Made by a program: the position numbers and the translations under genes. Under the pieces are notes generated by a model. That model searched no databases. It was not told the origin of the DNA and was given only the letters and a program-made list of their open reading frames with translations. This document shows positions 21,541 to 30,517 of a stretch of DNA of 40,087 bases, one piece after another. Origin of the DNA: a bacterium (GTDB taxonomy: Bacteria; Patescibacteriota; Minisyncoccia; Phycocordibacterales; UBA9973); assembly GCA_027484965.1 (NCBI GenBank), contig JAIXRY010000004.1, positions 1 through 40,087 on the forward strand, written 5' to 3'. Each line of letters opens with the position of its first letter. Within the stretch, counting starts at the first letter, position 1.

Positions 21541-21574
21541 AAACAAAACCTCCTTCTAGGAGGTTTTGTTTTTA
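21541..21574 (+). terminator. Hairpin terminator after the aquaporin gene
   Basis: AAAACAAAACCTCC / GGAGGTTTTGTTTT around a 6-nt loop. Confidence 0.87.
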
Positions 21575-21602
21575 TTTAAATAATGATACATACTATAGTA
21601 AT

Positions 21603-22448
21603 ATGAGTATCACACTAAAAAGAGTAATTAAAATAAGTAGACCTAGATTTTGGCTCTATGAACTAGGAACATTTTTTATCGGAATTGTTGCTGGTGGATT
21701 TTTTGGTGCACCGATAATGTCTATCACTATTTGGGGTATTTATTTTTTGATTTCAGCAAACATTTTGATCTACGGTATAAATGATATTTATGATTATGAT
21801 ACTGACAAATTAAATCCAAAAAAACAAAATTATGAAGATCTGTTGGATCCAACAGATCACAAGAAGATATACTTTTGGATTTTAGTGACAAATATTCCTT
21901 TTATTTTTTTTATTTTTAATCTTTCTACGTCTACAATAATTTCACTTTTTTTCTTTGTGTTTTTTGCTACATTCTATTCAGCAAAACCTATCCGTGCAAA
22001 AGCTCGTCCTTTTTTTGATTCATTTTTTTCTGCAGGACATTATGTAGCTACAGGTGTCTTTGGATATTTTTTAACGAACCCCGAACACTCTTTTCCTTTA
22101 TGGGGAATTGTAGCTGGAATGTCTTGGGCTATTTCTATGCATGCTTATTCCGCTGTTCCTGATATTGAGTCTGATGCAAACGGAGGTTTGGCGACAATTG
22201 CAACTTATTTAGGTAAAAATAAAACCATACTACTCTGTTCTCTGCTCTATACAATTTCATCAATCATAGGATCCTTATTGGTAGGGTGGTGGATTTCAAT
22301 TTTACTTATTCCTTATTTGTTTATAATGTATAAATCATATTTTGCTGATGAAATTTTTCTTTTTAAACTTTATAAATATTTTCCAATGTTGAATGCTTTT
22401 TCTGGAATGGTGCTCTTTTGGAGTCTTTTGTTGAAAATAATTTTATAA
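21603..22448 (+). CDS. UbiA-superfamily prenyltransferase, possible lycopene elongase
   Basis: The 281-residue polytopic protein has the two UbiA aspartate motifs: NDIYDYDTD at residues 60-68 and DIESD about 195 followed by ANGGLATIATYLG. UbiA enzymes transfer isoprenoid chains from pyrophosphates. The facing crtE-crtB-crtI operon suggests a carotenoid substrate; the C50-carotenoid elongases (CrtEb/LyeJ) share the NDxxDxxxDxxNPKK motif seen here. A quinone or lipid role remains possible. The ATG at 21603 lies just after a CATACTATAGT box; a reading from 21495 overlaps the aquaporin gene and a terminator. Confidence 0.82.
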   Translation: MSITLKRVIKISRPRFWLYELGTFFIGIVAGGFFGAPIMSITIWGIYFLISANILIYGINDIYDYDTDKLNPKKQNYEDLLDPTDHKKIYFWILVTNIPFIFFIFNLSTSTIISLFFFVFFATFYSAKPIRAKARPFFDSFFSAGHYVATGVFGYFLTNPEHSFPLWGIVAGMSWAISMHAYSAVPDIESDANGGLATIATYLGKNKTILLCSLLYTISSIIGSLLVGWWISILLIPYLFIMYKSYFADEIFLFKLYKYFPMLNAFSGMVLFWSLLLKIIL

Positions 22449-22480
22449 AATAAAAACCTCACATTGTGAGGTTTTTATTT
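22448..22480. terminator. Bidirectional terminator between UbiA and crtI
   Basis: AAATAAAAACCTCAC / GTGAGGTTTTTATTT around a short loop, between convergent genes. Confidence 0.88.
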
Positions 22481-22486
22481 CTTTAT

Positions 22487-24007
22487 TTAAACTTCTTTTA
22501 ATGGTTCCGGATCAGATATTTTTTCAATTCTCTTATATATCAACTCAGCCGATATTATACATATAGGAACTCCAATACCAGGGTTAGTTCCAGCTCCAAC
22601 AAAGAATAAATTTTCAACTTTTCTAGATATATTGTTCGGTCTAAATATTGCTGTTTGCGGAAGAGTGTGAGCAAGACCTAAAGCTGTTCCTTTGAATGCA
22701 TTGTAGTCTTTTATAAAATTATCAACACTGTAAATTTCTTTTGTTATAATTCTTTCCTTGAGATTTGGTATGTCTAATTCTTTTTCCATTAATGAAAGTA
22801 TTTTGTCAGCATATAGCCCTTTCTCTTCTTCTGTATGAGAGAGACCTGCCGCAATTGGAACTAGTACAAAAATATTCTCAGTATTATTTGGAGCTATACT
22901 ATCGTCAGATTTTGATGGGGCACATACATATAAAGCTGGATATCCTGGCCATGTTGGATGTTTAAAAATCTTATCAAAATTTTCTTTCCATGCTTTAGGG
23001 AAGAATAGGTTATGGTGTGATAGTGTTGGAATTTTTCCATCTATCCCTAAATACATAATAAATGCACTTGGAGCAAGAGTTCTTTTGTCCCAATATTTTT
23101 GACTGTGTTCTCTGTATTTATCTTCTTCAATCAGTACTTGTTCTGTATGGTGATAGTCTGCATTTGAAATAACCATATCAGCATCAATTATTGCTCCATT
23201 TTCTAATGTAACACCTGTAGCTTTTCCGTTATCAATATTTATTTTCTTAACTGGAGAATTAACTTTTATTTCTGTACCATGTTTTTCTGCTATATTTACA
23301 AAAGCTTTTGTTACTTCATAAAGTCCTCCTTTTGGGTACCAAACACCAAGACCAAAGTCCACATAATTCATAAGTGTATAGATACCTGGAGTATCGTAAG
23401 GTGATGTTCCAAGTAGTACTGTCTGGTACTGCATAACCTTCTGTAGAAGATCATTCTTAAAGAGTCTGTTTATAATTGTACTTTGTTTTGAAAAGAGAGG
23501 TAATTTTCTCCCGAGAGTCATAACTCTTTTATTAAAGAAATCAAAAATAGAGTCGTAGTTTTTATACATGAATTCTTGTTTTGCAACTTCATATTGAAAT
23601 TTTGTTTGTGATAAGAATTTTTCAAGCACATCACCACTACCTTTTTCTAGTGACTCAAAAGTTTCTTTATTTTTTTCAATATTTGCAAAAAAGTCAAAAG
23701 ATTTTCCTTCTTCTTGAAAAACTCTATAAGAAGGGGATAGTAGTTGTAGTTCTAGATGCTTGTTAATGTCCTCTCCTAGCACCTTAAAGAAATCTTCAAA
23801 AACATCTGGCATCATATACCAACTTGGTCCTTTGTCAAAGATAAACTTTCCTTTTTCTGTATCTTTTACTATTAAAGAAGCTCTGCCTCCAGGCATGTCA
23901 TTTTTTTCTAAAATAGTAACTTTGTATCCTTTTTTTGAAAGTAAACAAGCAGAAGCAAGACCTCCAATTCCTGACCCTATAATAATTATGTGTTTCTGTT
24001 TATTCAT
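22487..24007 (-). CDS. crtI: Phytoene desaturase (CrtI family)
   Basis: The 506-residue protein has the N-terminal FAD-binding motif IIIIGSGIGGLASACLLSKK (residues 7-26) and EKNDMPGGRA after it. PKGGLYEVTKAF lies in the middle, and the C-terminal signature FFVGAGTNPGIGVP is typical of CrtI. It would insert double bonds into phytoene to give lycopene or a related polyene; the number of steps cannot be read from sequence, and CrtN- or CrtO-type activities are alternatives. It overlaps crtB by 8 nt and is the last gene of the carotenoid operon. Confidence 0.9.
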   Translation of the reverse strand: MNKQKHIIIIGSGIGGLASACLLSKKGYKVTILEKNDMPGGRASLIVKDTEKGKFIFDKGPSWYMMPDVFEDFFKVLGEDINKHLELQLLSPSYRVFQEEGKSFDFFANIEKNKETFESLEKGSGDVLEKFLSQTKFQYEVAKQEFMYKNYDSIFDFFNKRVMTLGRKLPLFSKQSTIINRLFKNDLLQKVMQYQTVLLGTSPYDTPGIYTLMNYVDFGLGVWYPKGGLYEVTKAFVNIAEKHGTEIKVNSPVKKINIDNGKATGVTLENGAIIDADMVISNADYHHTEQVLIEEDKYREHSQKYWDKRTLAPSAFIMYLGIDGKIPTLSHHNLFFPKAWKENFDKIFKHPTWPGYPALYVCAPSKSDDSIAPNNTENIFVLVPIAAGLSHTEEEKGLYADKILSLMEKELDIPNLKERIITKEIYSVDNFIKDYNAFKGTALGLAHTLPQTAIFRPNNISRKVENLFFVGAGTNPGIGVPICIISAELIYKRIEKISDPEPLKEV

Positions 24008-24851
24008 ATTTGTTTAAAATTGTTTTTATAAAAACAATAAATTTCTCTTTTTTGTTTAAACTTGTTCTTTTGCTAATATTGTAACCACTTTCTTTTATTT
24101 TCTTTAATAATCTTGAATATCTATTATACGATAAAAGAACAGCAAATCTTGTATACCTAGGCAAAAGTTTTATACCTTCTCTTCCTATAACGCCAAGTTC
24201 TCTAGTTCTTTTTTCTTGTATGTCCATGTACTTTATCCAAGCTATTTTTTTTTCTTGCGATGATAGTTGTTTTATAAAATCTGACGGATTTAAACCACAA
24301 TCATGTAATTCATTTTGAGGTAAATATATACGCTCTCTTTCTTCGTAGTCACTTCTAGCATCTCTAATAAAGTTTACCAATTGAAACATTTCTGCCATTG
24401 CTTTTGCGTGTGGCTCCCAAACACTTTTTGCTTTTGTTATATAACCCATAGCATACCCTATAATAACAGCCGAACCATACATATAATCTTCAACTTCCTT
24501 ATAATCACTATAAATATGCTTTTCAGTATCTTTCTCCATTGATTTGAAAAATGATTCAAAAAATTCTTCTTCCAAACCAATTTCTTTTTGCAAAATTCTC
24601 GTACTTTGCTGGACAATATTTTTTTCAGGATTGTTTTTCCAATCATTCCACCATGTATGTAAAACAATTTTTGCTTCTTCGTCTTTAAAATCAGTATCTA
24701 CAATCTCATCCACAGTCCTTACAAATGCATAAAAAATCCAAGTTTGATAACGTTCTTTCTTGGGGAAGAATAGGGTGGCTATATAAAAAGTACTACTATA
24801 CCTTTTGATTATTTTTTTGGCGTTATTTATTTGTTCTTTTGTAAACATCAT
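24000..24851 (-). CDS. crtB: Phytoene/squalene synthase family, probably CrtB
   Basis: The 283-residue protein has the two Asp-rich substrate sites of the family: VRTVDEIVD (Asp48 and Asp52) and NFIRDARSDYEERERIYLP (Asp164 and Asp168). It would join two GGPP molecules head to head into phytoene. Its start overlaps the crtE stop by 4 nt (ATGA) and its end overlaps crtI by 8 nt, so the three are translationally coupled. Squalene or dehydrosqualene synthesis is the alternative; the neighbouring crtI favours carotenoid synthesis. Confidence 0.9.
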   Translation of the reverse strand: MMFTKEQINNAKKIIKRYSSTFYIATLFFPKKERYQTWIFYAFVRTVDEIVDTDFKDEEAKIVLHTWWNDWKNNPEKNIVQQSTRILQKEIGLEEEFFESFFKSMEKDTEKHIYSDYKEVEDYMYGSAVIIGYAMGYITKAKSVWEPHAKAMAEMFQLVNFIRDARSDYEERERIYLPQNELHDCGLNPSDFIKQLSSQEKKIAWIKYMDIQEKRTRELGVIGREGIKLLPRYTRFAVLLSYNRYSRLLKKIKESGYNISKRTSLNKKEKFIVFIKTILNKYE

Positions 24852-25858
24852 GATGTTCTCTTTTCTATTAATGAAACAAGATTAAAAAGGGCTTCCTTTG
24901 TATGATCTTTTATGTCTTCTTTCTCAATACTTTTCTTTGCTATTTCTAATTTTTCAAAAACCTCACTTCTCAATTCTTGTATTAAATTACTGTTTCTAAT
25001 TTTTTCTTTAAATTCTTTTGTAATAAGATTTCTGTTTTTTGAACCAAATATTTTATTAAACTCTTCTAGTAATTTTTGATCGTCTTGATTATTAATTTTT
25101 GCATTAATAAGTGTTGGTTGTCCTTCTATAATATCAGTAAAACCATGTTTTCCTAAGTCATCATCTTCGCTCATTATATCAATCAAGTCGTCTGTTATTT
25201 GGAAACATATTCCAAGGTTGTCACTGTAAGAATAAATCCAATCATTAGGTTTATTTCCAGAAAGTGTAATTCCAAGTTCTAATGGGCGAGTACAAGTGTA
25301 TCTTGCTGTCTTTAAAAGCATACATTCAAAAATATCTTTTTCTAAGACACCTTTTTTATCTCTATTATCCAGATCTATCATCTGACCGACAATAACTTCA
25401 TCTATTAGTTTTTTCCAAACGAGTAAGCTCTCTTTTGATTTTTGTGTTGAAAAAAAAGAATCGTAAGCCCAATTAAAAAGAAGATCTGCAACCAATATTG
25501 CCTGATGCTTGTTTATGGGTTCTTTATATAGTTGTTTTGAGTAGGTATGAATAGCTTCTGTTCCGTGACGTAATTCTTGTTCATCCATAATATCGTCTTC
25601 AACAAGAGCCATAATGTGGATTAATTCTATAGCCACGAGTACATCTTGTATATCTTTCCAAGATTCTCTATTTTCCTGATATCCTATAGCGATTATGAAA
25701 GGACGAATTCTTTTGCCTTTTTTCGCTAATATGAGTATATGATCAAATATTTTTTGTAATCTTTCATTAGACGTAATTTTTTTTGTTTCTTCGATATAAT
25801 TACTTAACTTATCTAAAAAATAAATATCAAATTCTTTTTTAAAATCTACAATGTTCAT
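24848..25858 (-). CDS. crtE: Polyprenyl (probably geranylgeranyl) diphosphate synthase
   Basis: The 336-residue all-helical protein has the two aspartate-rich motifs of trans-prenyltransferases: DDIMD at residues 88-92, followed by the ELRHG segment, and DDLID at 223-227. GKRIRPF near residue 48 binds the pyrophosphate. It extends DMAPP with IPP; the position next to phytoene synthase suggests a C20 product. Chain length cannot be read with confidence. It starts 3 nt after the peroxiredoxin gene ends and overlaps crtB. Confidence 0.87.
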   Translation of the reverse strand: MNIVDFKKEFDIYFLDKLSNYIEETKKITSNERLQKIFDHILILAKKGKRIRPFIIAIGYQENRESWKDIQDVLVAIELIHIMALVEDDIMDEQELRHGTEAIHTYSKQLYKEPINKHQAILVADLLFNWAYDSFFSTQKSKESLLVWKKLIDEVIVGQMIDLDNRDKKGVLEKDIFECMLLKTARYTCTRPLELGITLSGNKPNDWIYSYSDNLGICFQITDDLIDIMSEDDDLGKHGFTDIIEGQPTLINAKINNQDDQKLLEEFNKIFGSKNRNLITKEFKEKIRNSNLIQELRSEVFEKLEIAKKSIEKEDIKDHTKEALFNLVSLIEKRTS

Positions 25859-25861
25859 ACT

Positions 25862-26293
25862 TTATATTCTCGATATGTAATCTAAAACTTCTTCCGCGTG
25901 TTTTTCAGGGTTAACTTTTAAATACTCTTTAATTATAATTCCTTCTGGATTTATAATATATGAAATCCTTTTTGTTCCTAGAATTCCATCAGCTTTATAT
26001 AAAGCACATACCAAACCTTCTTTATCTGACAAAAGAGTAAAAGGTAGTTCGTATTTAGAAATAAATTTTTTGTGTGATTCTGAGCTATCTTTGCTTATGC
26101 CAATAACTATAAGGTTGTGATTTTTTAATGCTTCGTGATCTTCTTTTATACTGCAAGCTTCTTTGGTACAGCCAGGAGTATCGTCTTTTGGATAAAAATA
26201 CAATAACACAAAAGAACCTCTATATTGTTCTAATGTATGAATTTCTTTATTTTCATCTGGTAGTGTAAAATTTGGTGCTTGTTGATTTTCCAT
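25862..26293 (-). CDS. bcp: Peroxiredoxin, Bcp/PrxQ type
   Basis: The 143-residue thioredoxin-fold peroxidase has FYPKDDTPGCTKEAC, with peroxidatic Cys42 and a resolving Cys47 five residues on, the hallmark of Bcp/PrxQ. It reduces hydroperoxides using thioredoxin. The ATG at 26293 is chosen because TATAAT (plus strand ATTATA, 26300-26305) lies 6 nt upstream; an extension to 26356 would cross the divergent gene. It is the first gene of the bcp-crtE-crtB-crtI operon (gap to crtE 3 nt). Confidence 0.92.
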   Translation of the reverse strand: MENQQAPNFTLPDENKEIHTLEQYRGSFVLLYFYPKDDTPGCTKEACSIKEDHEALKNHNLIVIGISKDSSESHKKFISKYELPFTLLSDKEGLVCALYKADGILGTKRISYIINPEGIIIKEYLKVNPEKHAEEVLDYISRI

Positions 26294-26299
26294 TTTGCA

Positions 26300-26325
26300 A
26301 TTATACGTTTTTTTTATAGAATACT
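26300..26325. promoter_or_regulatory. Divergent -10 boxes of the peroxiredoxin and FKBP genes
   Basis: TATAAT on the minus strand (26300-26305) is 6 nt from the bcp ATG. TATAGA (26315-26320) is 9 nt from the FKBP ATG on the plus strand. Only 36 nt separate the two start codons. Confidence 0.6.
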
Positions 26326-26329
26326 CTAT

Positions 26330-26887
26330 ATGGAAAACAATAATGATGATATACAAGCAATTTGGTGGATTATAGGTGTACTTATTGTTGGTGGGATTGG
26401 TGCGTATTTTCTCGTTTTTAATAAAGGTGGTAATACAGCAAAAAATATTCCAACAAAAATAGATGTTACAGAACCAAGTAATGTACCAAAAGAAACAGTT
26501 CCAAATGGAGACATATTACCAGATAACAAAAAAACTATGGATGATAAAAATACAATAACAACAAAAGATGGACTTAAAATTACCACCATAAAAGAGGGTA
26601 GTGGTGATGTAGCAGAAAACGGCAAAACGGTAACAGTTCACTACACAGGAACATTTGCAGACGGAAAGAAATTTGATTCAAGTGTAGATCGTGGACAACC
26701 TTTTTCATTTCCTCTTGGTGCTGGACGCGTAATTAAAGGATGGGATGAAGGAGTCCTTGGTATGAAAGTTGGCGAAAAGCGTAAACTTATAATACCTTCA
26801 GATTTAGCTTACGGTCCAAATGACTACGCATCTATTCCTGGAGGTTCAACTCTTTATTTTGATGTTGAACTCCTTGGTGTTAAATAA
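26330..26887 (+). CDS. Membrane-anchored FKBP-type peptidyl-prolyl isomerase
   Basis: The 185-residue protein has a short polar N-terminus, one TM helix (about residues 10-28), a linker rich in Thr, Pro and Asn, and a C-terminal FKBP domain. The domain shows VTVHYTGTFADGKKFDSS, GAGRVIKGWDEGVLGMKVGE and a final STLYFDVELLGV, with the usual active-site Tyr, Asp, Phe and Trp positions. It would speed proline isomerisation of exported proteins outside the membrane. The ATG at 26330 is supported by its own -10 box; an earlier start would overlap the divergent gene. Confidence 0.92.
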   Translation: MENNNDDIQAIWWIIGVLIVGGIGAYFLVFNKGGNTAKNIPTKIDVTEPSNVPKETVPNGDILPDNKKTMDDKNTITTKDGLKITTIKEGSGDVAENGKTVTVHYTGTFADGKKFDSSVDRGQPFSFPLGAGRVIKGWDEGVLGMKVGEKRKLIIPSDLAYGPNDYASIPGGSTLYFDVELLGVK

Positions 26888-26904
26888 TATCTAGAAGATA
26901 TCAA

Positions 26905-26958
26905 AAAAGACGTATAGAAAAATATCACCACCAGGTGATATTTTTCTATACGTCTTTT
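26905..26958. terminator. 25-bp perfect hairpin terminator
   Basis: AAAAGACGTATAGAAAAATA and onward pairs perfectly over 25 bp with its complement around a 4-nt ACCA loop. It is one of the longest hairpins in the window. Confidence 0.9.
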
Positions 26959-26979
26959 CTATAAAAATTCTATATATGA

Positions 26980-26985
26980 TATAAT
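26980..26985 (+). promoter_or_regulatory. TATAAT -10 box of the MacA-like gene
   Basis: TATAAT overlaps an in-frame ATG at 26984 and lies 7 nt before the next in-frame ATG at 26993, which fixes 26993 as the likely start and the mRNA as leaderless. Confidence 0.65.
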
Positions 26986-26992
26986 GAATTAT

Positions 26993-28534
26993 ATGAATTT
27001 GAATATAATCCAAAAAATTAAAGATGGTTTTAAGGTTTTTGTTAGTAAAAAAAGATACTGGATAGGTGCAATTATTGTAATATTGATTGCTGTACCTTTG
27101 ATAATGAAAGATAACGCTGCTAATATTGTGACTTCAAAAGTTGAAAATAAAACATTAATTCAAACTGTTCTTGCTACAGGTCAAGTTACTAGTATTACAG
27201 ATCTTTCACTTTCTTTTGATTCTTCTGGTGTTATTAAAAACATCCCAGTTGTTGTTGGTCAAAAAGTTAAAAAAGGACAAATTCTAGCAAGTCTTGAACA
27301 AGGTAATGAATTAGCTGTCCTTACTCAGGCTAGAGGTCAGCTTCTTGCTGCTCGTGCAAAATACCAAAAGATTCTTGAGGGTGCAACAAATGAAGAAGTT
27401 GCGATTGCAAAAACTGCACTTACAAATGCGGAGACTGATTTAGAAAAAACAAAAAATGCTCAAGCGACTTTGGTAGAGAATGCAAGACGCACAATGATCA
27501 ATGCTGGACTTGAAATGTATCCAGATAATACAAGTAATACTCTAACCACTCCAACTCTTTCAGGTACATATACCGGTGAAGTGGGAACTTATATTATAAC
27601 CCCTTTTTCAAGTGGTTCAGGGGGGTACTTCTCTTTTAACGGTATTGAGACTGGCACCGGTATTATAAGTACTGCGACTTTTAATCCTCTTGGAACAAAA
27701 GGTTTGTTTATAAAATTTCCATCAAACTTTAATTCAGGATTATCTACTTCTTGGACTCTTGATATTCCAAATAAAAAATCAGCAAGTTATATTGCAGCTG
27801 TTAATACATATAATTCTGCATTAGAAACACAAAAAAGTCAGATATCAAGTGCAGAATCACAGGTTGCAACAAGACAGGCAGAATTTAATCTAAAAGTTGC
27901 AAAAGCTCGCGATGCTGACATATCTCTTTCACAAGCAGATGTTTTATCTGCTGAAGGTAATTTACAAAACGCACAAGCTAATTTTGAAAAAACTGTAATA
28001 AGATCTCCAGGAGATGGAACTATTACTAAGGTTGTAAACAAAGTAGGGGAGCTTTCTCAGGCACAAAAAGAATCAATAGTGCTTCAAGATATTGATAATC
28101 TATATATCAAGGCAAACATTAATGAATCAAATATTACAACTGTATCTTTAGGTCAAAAAGTATCAATTACTTTCGATGCTTTTCCTGGTAACTACACTGG
28201 AGAAGTTGTTCATATTGATCCTGCAGCAAAGATTGAAGATGGAATTGTTAATTATGAAATAAAAATTTCTATTAATGAAAAAGATATGTTTATAAGACCT
28301 GGAATGAATGCTGATATAAAAATAGACGCTAATGAAAAACCAAATACAATAGTTGCTCCAAAAGCTTCTATAAAAAAAGATGAAAAAGGTTCTTATGTGG
28401 AGGTTGTCATAAATCCAAAAAATAAAAAATCTGAAAGAAGAAATGTTACAACAGGTGTTACTGGGGACGGTGCTCTTGTAGAAATTATTTCTGGTCTATC
28501 TGTCGGAGAAGAAATAATTGTTTCTAGAATTTAA
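26993..28534 (+). CDS. MacA/HlyD-family membrane-fusion-type efflux subunit
   Basis: The 513-residue protein has one N-terminal TM helix, a lipoyl/barrel-sandwich half (GVIKNIPVVVGQKVKKGQILASLE), coiled-coil helices, the second lipoyl half (VIRSPGDGTITKVVNKVGEL), and beta-barrel and membrane-proximal domains (NADIKIDANEKPNTIVAP, GLSVGEEIIV). A Ser/Thr/Gly-rich stretch of about 100 residues (about 175-275) is inserted in the hairpin. Its stop overlaps the permease start by 1 nt. In a cell without an outer membrane it would act as an extracellular adaptor of the ABC exporter. Confidence 0.87.
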   Translation: MNLNIIQKIKDGFKVFVSKKRYWIGAIIVILIAVPLIMKDNAANIVTSKVENKTLIQTVLATGQVTSITDLSLSFDSSGVIKNIPVVVGQKVKKGQILASLEQGNELAVLTQARGQLLAARAKYQKILEGATNEEVAIAKTALTNAETDLEKTKNAQATLVENARRTMINAGLEMYPDNTSNTLTTPTLSGTYTGEVGTYIITPFSSGSGGYFSFNGIETGTGIISTATFNPLGTKGLFIKFPSNFNSGLSTSWTLDIPNKKSASYIAAVNTYNSALETQKSQISSAESQVATRQAEFNLKVAKARDADISLSQADVLSAEGNLQNAQANFEKTVIRSPGDGTITKVVNKVGELSQAQKESIVLQDIDNLYIKANINESNITTVSLGQKVSITFDAFPGNYTGEVVHIDPAAKIEDGIVNYEIKISINEKDMFIRPGMNADIKIDANEKPNTIVAPKASIKKDEKGSYVEVVINPKNKKSERRNVTTGVTGDGALVEIISGLSVGEEIIVSRI

Positions 28535-29811
28535 TGATTAATAATCTAAAAAAAATAGAAAGCTCTTTTAAGCAAAACGCTAAAGTCGGCTGGTTTTTGG
28601 CTAAGCGTGATATTAAGCGTGCTAGTGTTTGGACAACAGGACTGATCGTTCTTGTTATGACACTTACATTTTTAAATTTAATCGTTGTGTCTGGAATATT
28701 GGTAGGCCTTATTCAAGGTTCTGAAGATGCTCAAAAAAAATACGAGATAGGGGATATTGTAATATCTCCATTGTTAAGTCGTAGTGCAATTGACCAAACT
28801 CCTCAAATAGTTGAAATTGTTAAAAATATTCCAGGGTATAAAAATCATACAGTTAGATATTCTGGATCAGCTAAAATAGAGTCAAATTATCGCGACACTG
28901 TAAAACCGGGCGACAAAAGGGATGGGGCTGGAGGATCTCTTCTTGGAATCAATCCAATCGAAGAAGAAAAATTTTCTGGTATTTCAAAATTTGTAACACG
29001 AGGTTCTTATTTGGATCCACAAGATGGAGACAGTGTTCTTATTGGTAAAAATCTTTTGTATGAGTTTACACCCATAGAAGCTCCAGGTTTTCAAACTCTT
29101 AAAGATGTTTCTATTGGTTCTCGTGTAAAAATTACAGTAGGTAACACTTCTCGTGAATATTTTGTTAAGGGCTTTATTCAAAGTAAAGTTGATTTTGATA
29201 GTTCAATAATAATGATTGAGTCTGAAGTACGTAAATTGACAGGTAGAACAGATTTAAATGCTGGTACTATAGCAATACAATTACTACCAGGTACAGATCC
29301 TGTTTTTGTAAAAAATTTCTTATTAGATTCTGGTGTTGGTGATTTAGCTCGTGTGCAAACAGCAGAAGAGGCTTTTCCTAAATTCTTAAAAGATATAAAA
29401 AACACCTTTGGTATTTTAGGATCTATGATTTCTGCAATAGGACTTGTAGTTGCTTCAATTACTATTTTTATTGTTATTTTCGTTAACGCTATTACAAGAC
29501 GAAGGTTTATTGGAATTTTAAAGGGTATTGGTATAAATAAAAGAGCGATTCTTTATTCTTATATATATCAAGCTTGTATATATGCATTTTTTGGAATTAT
29601 TATTGGAATGATTTTGATATTCTTTTTAATAAAACCTTACTTTGCTGCAAACCCAATTAATTTTCCTTTTTCTGATGGAATATTGGTTGCAACATTATCT
29701 GGAACACTAATTCGTGCCGGGATACTTCTTGTTACAACTATTATTGCAGGGTTTATACCTGCTAGGATGGTTATCAAGCAAAATACACTTAGTGCAATTC
29801 TTGGTCGTTAG
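28534..29811 (+). CDS. MacB/FtsX-type ABC transporter permease
   Basis: The 425-residue protein has TM1 near residue 35 (TTGLIVLVMTLTFLNLIVVSG), a large extracytoplasmic domain, and three C-terminal TM helices with the FtsX-type segment ITRRRFIGILKGIGINKRAI (about residue 325). That is the MacB/LolC/FtsX layout. Such permeases use mechanotransmission to act on substrates outside the membrane. It lies between its adaptor and its ATPase in one operon. Confidence 0.88.
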   Translation: MINNLKKIESSFKQNAKVGWFLAKRDIKRASVWTTGLIVLVMTLTFLNLIVVSGILVGLIQGSEDAQKKYEIGDIVISPLLSRSAIDQTPQIVEIVKNIPGYKNHTVRYSGSAKIESNYRDTVKPGDKRDGAGGSLLGINPIEEEKFSGISKFVTRGSYLDPQDGDSVLIGKNLLYEFTPIEAPGFQTLKDVSIGSRVKITVGNTSREYFVKGFIQSKVDFDSSIIMIESEVRKLTGRTDLNAGTIAIQLLPGTDPVFVKNFLLDSGVGDLARVQTAEEAFPKFLKDIKNTFGILGSMISAIGLVVASITIFIVIFVNAITRRRFIGILKGIGINKRAILYSYIYQACIYAFFGIIIGMILIFFLIKPYFAANPINFPFSDGILVATLSGTLIRAGILLVTTIIAGFIPARMVIKQNTLSAILGR

Positions 29812-29830
29812 TTATATAAATTTATAAAAC

Positions 29831-30508
29831 ATGCTTACAATTAAAAATCTTACAAAAAAATTTAAAAGTGGAGATCAAGAAACTATTGCGGTAAATGATC
29901 TCTCCTTTGATATTATAGAAGGGCAATTTGTTACTATTACAGGTAAGTCAGGTTCTGGAAAATCTACTTTAATGTACCAGATAGGGCTTTTAGATATGCC
30001 TACAAGTGGACAAGTTATAATGGATGGAAAAGATCTTATAAATCTTGATGAAGAGGGTAGAACAATGATACGTCTCAATGATTTTGGTTATATATTCCAA
30101 GACTATGCAATCCTCCCTTCTTTGACAGCTCTTGAGAATACATTGTTACCACTTCTTATGCAAGGATATGATATTAAAGAAGCAGAAGAAAAAGCAAAAA
30201 TTGCTTTAACAAAAATTGGTCTAGAAAACAAAATGAACAATCTCCCAAGTGAATTATCTGGAGGACAACAACAGCGTGTGTCTATTGCTCGTGCTATTGC
30301 TCATAGCCCAAAGATTATTTTTGCTGACGAACCAACAGCAAACCTTGATTCTGAAACTTCAGCCCAAGTAATGAAAGCTTTTATAGAACTTAACAAAGAA
30401 GGACAAACAATTATAATGGTGACTCATGAAGAAGAATATGCGCGTATGGCACATCGCACTATCCATCTTGCTGATGGTAAAATAGTCAGCGATACTCTTA
30501 ATAGGTAA
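29831..30508 (+). CDS. ABC transporter ATPase, LolD/MacB type
   Basis: The 225-residue ATPase has Walker A GKSGSGKST at residues 38-46, a Q-loop (YIFQDYAILPSLTALEN), the signature LSGGQQQRVSIARAI, Walker B IIFADEPTANLD and the H-loop VTHEEEYA. The LTALEN segment and domain length fit the MacB/LolD/FtsE group. With the upstream permease and adaptor it forms a complete MacAB-like exporter. Its substrate (peptide, lipopeptide or drug) cannot be told. The next gene has its own promoter. Confidence 0.92.
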   Translation: MLTIKNLTKKFKSGDQETIAVNDLSFDIIEGQFVTITGKSGSGKSTLMYQIGLLDMPTSGQVIMDGKDLINLDEEGRTMIRLNDFGYIFQDYAILPSLTALENTLLPLLMQGYDIKEAEEKAKIALTKIGLENKMNNLPSELSGGQQQRVSIARAIAHSPKIIFADEPTANLDSETSAQVMKAFIELNKEGQTIIMVTHEEEYARMAHRTIHLADGKIVSDTLNR

Positions 30509-30517
30509 AATTATATT

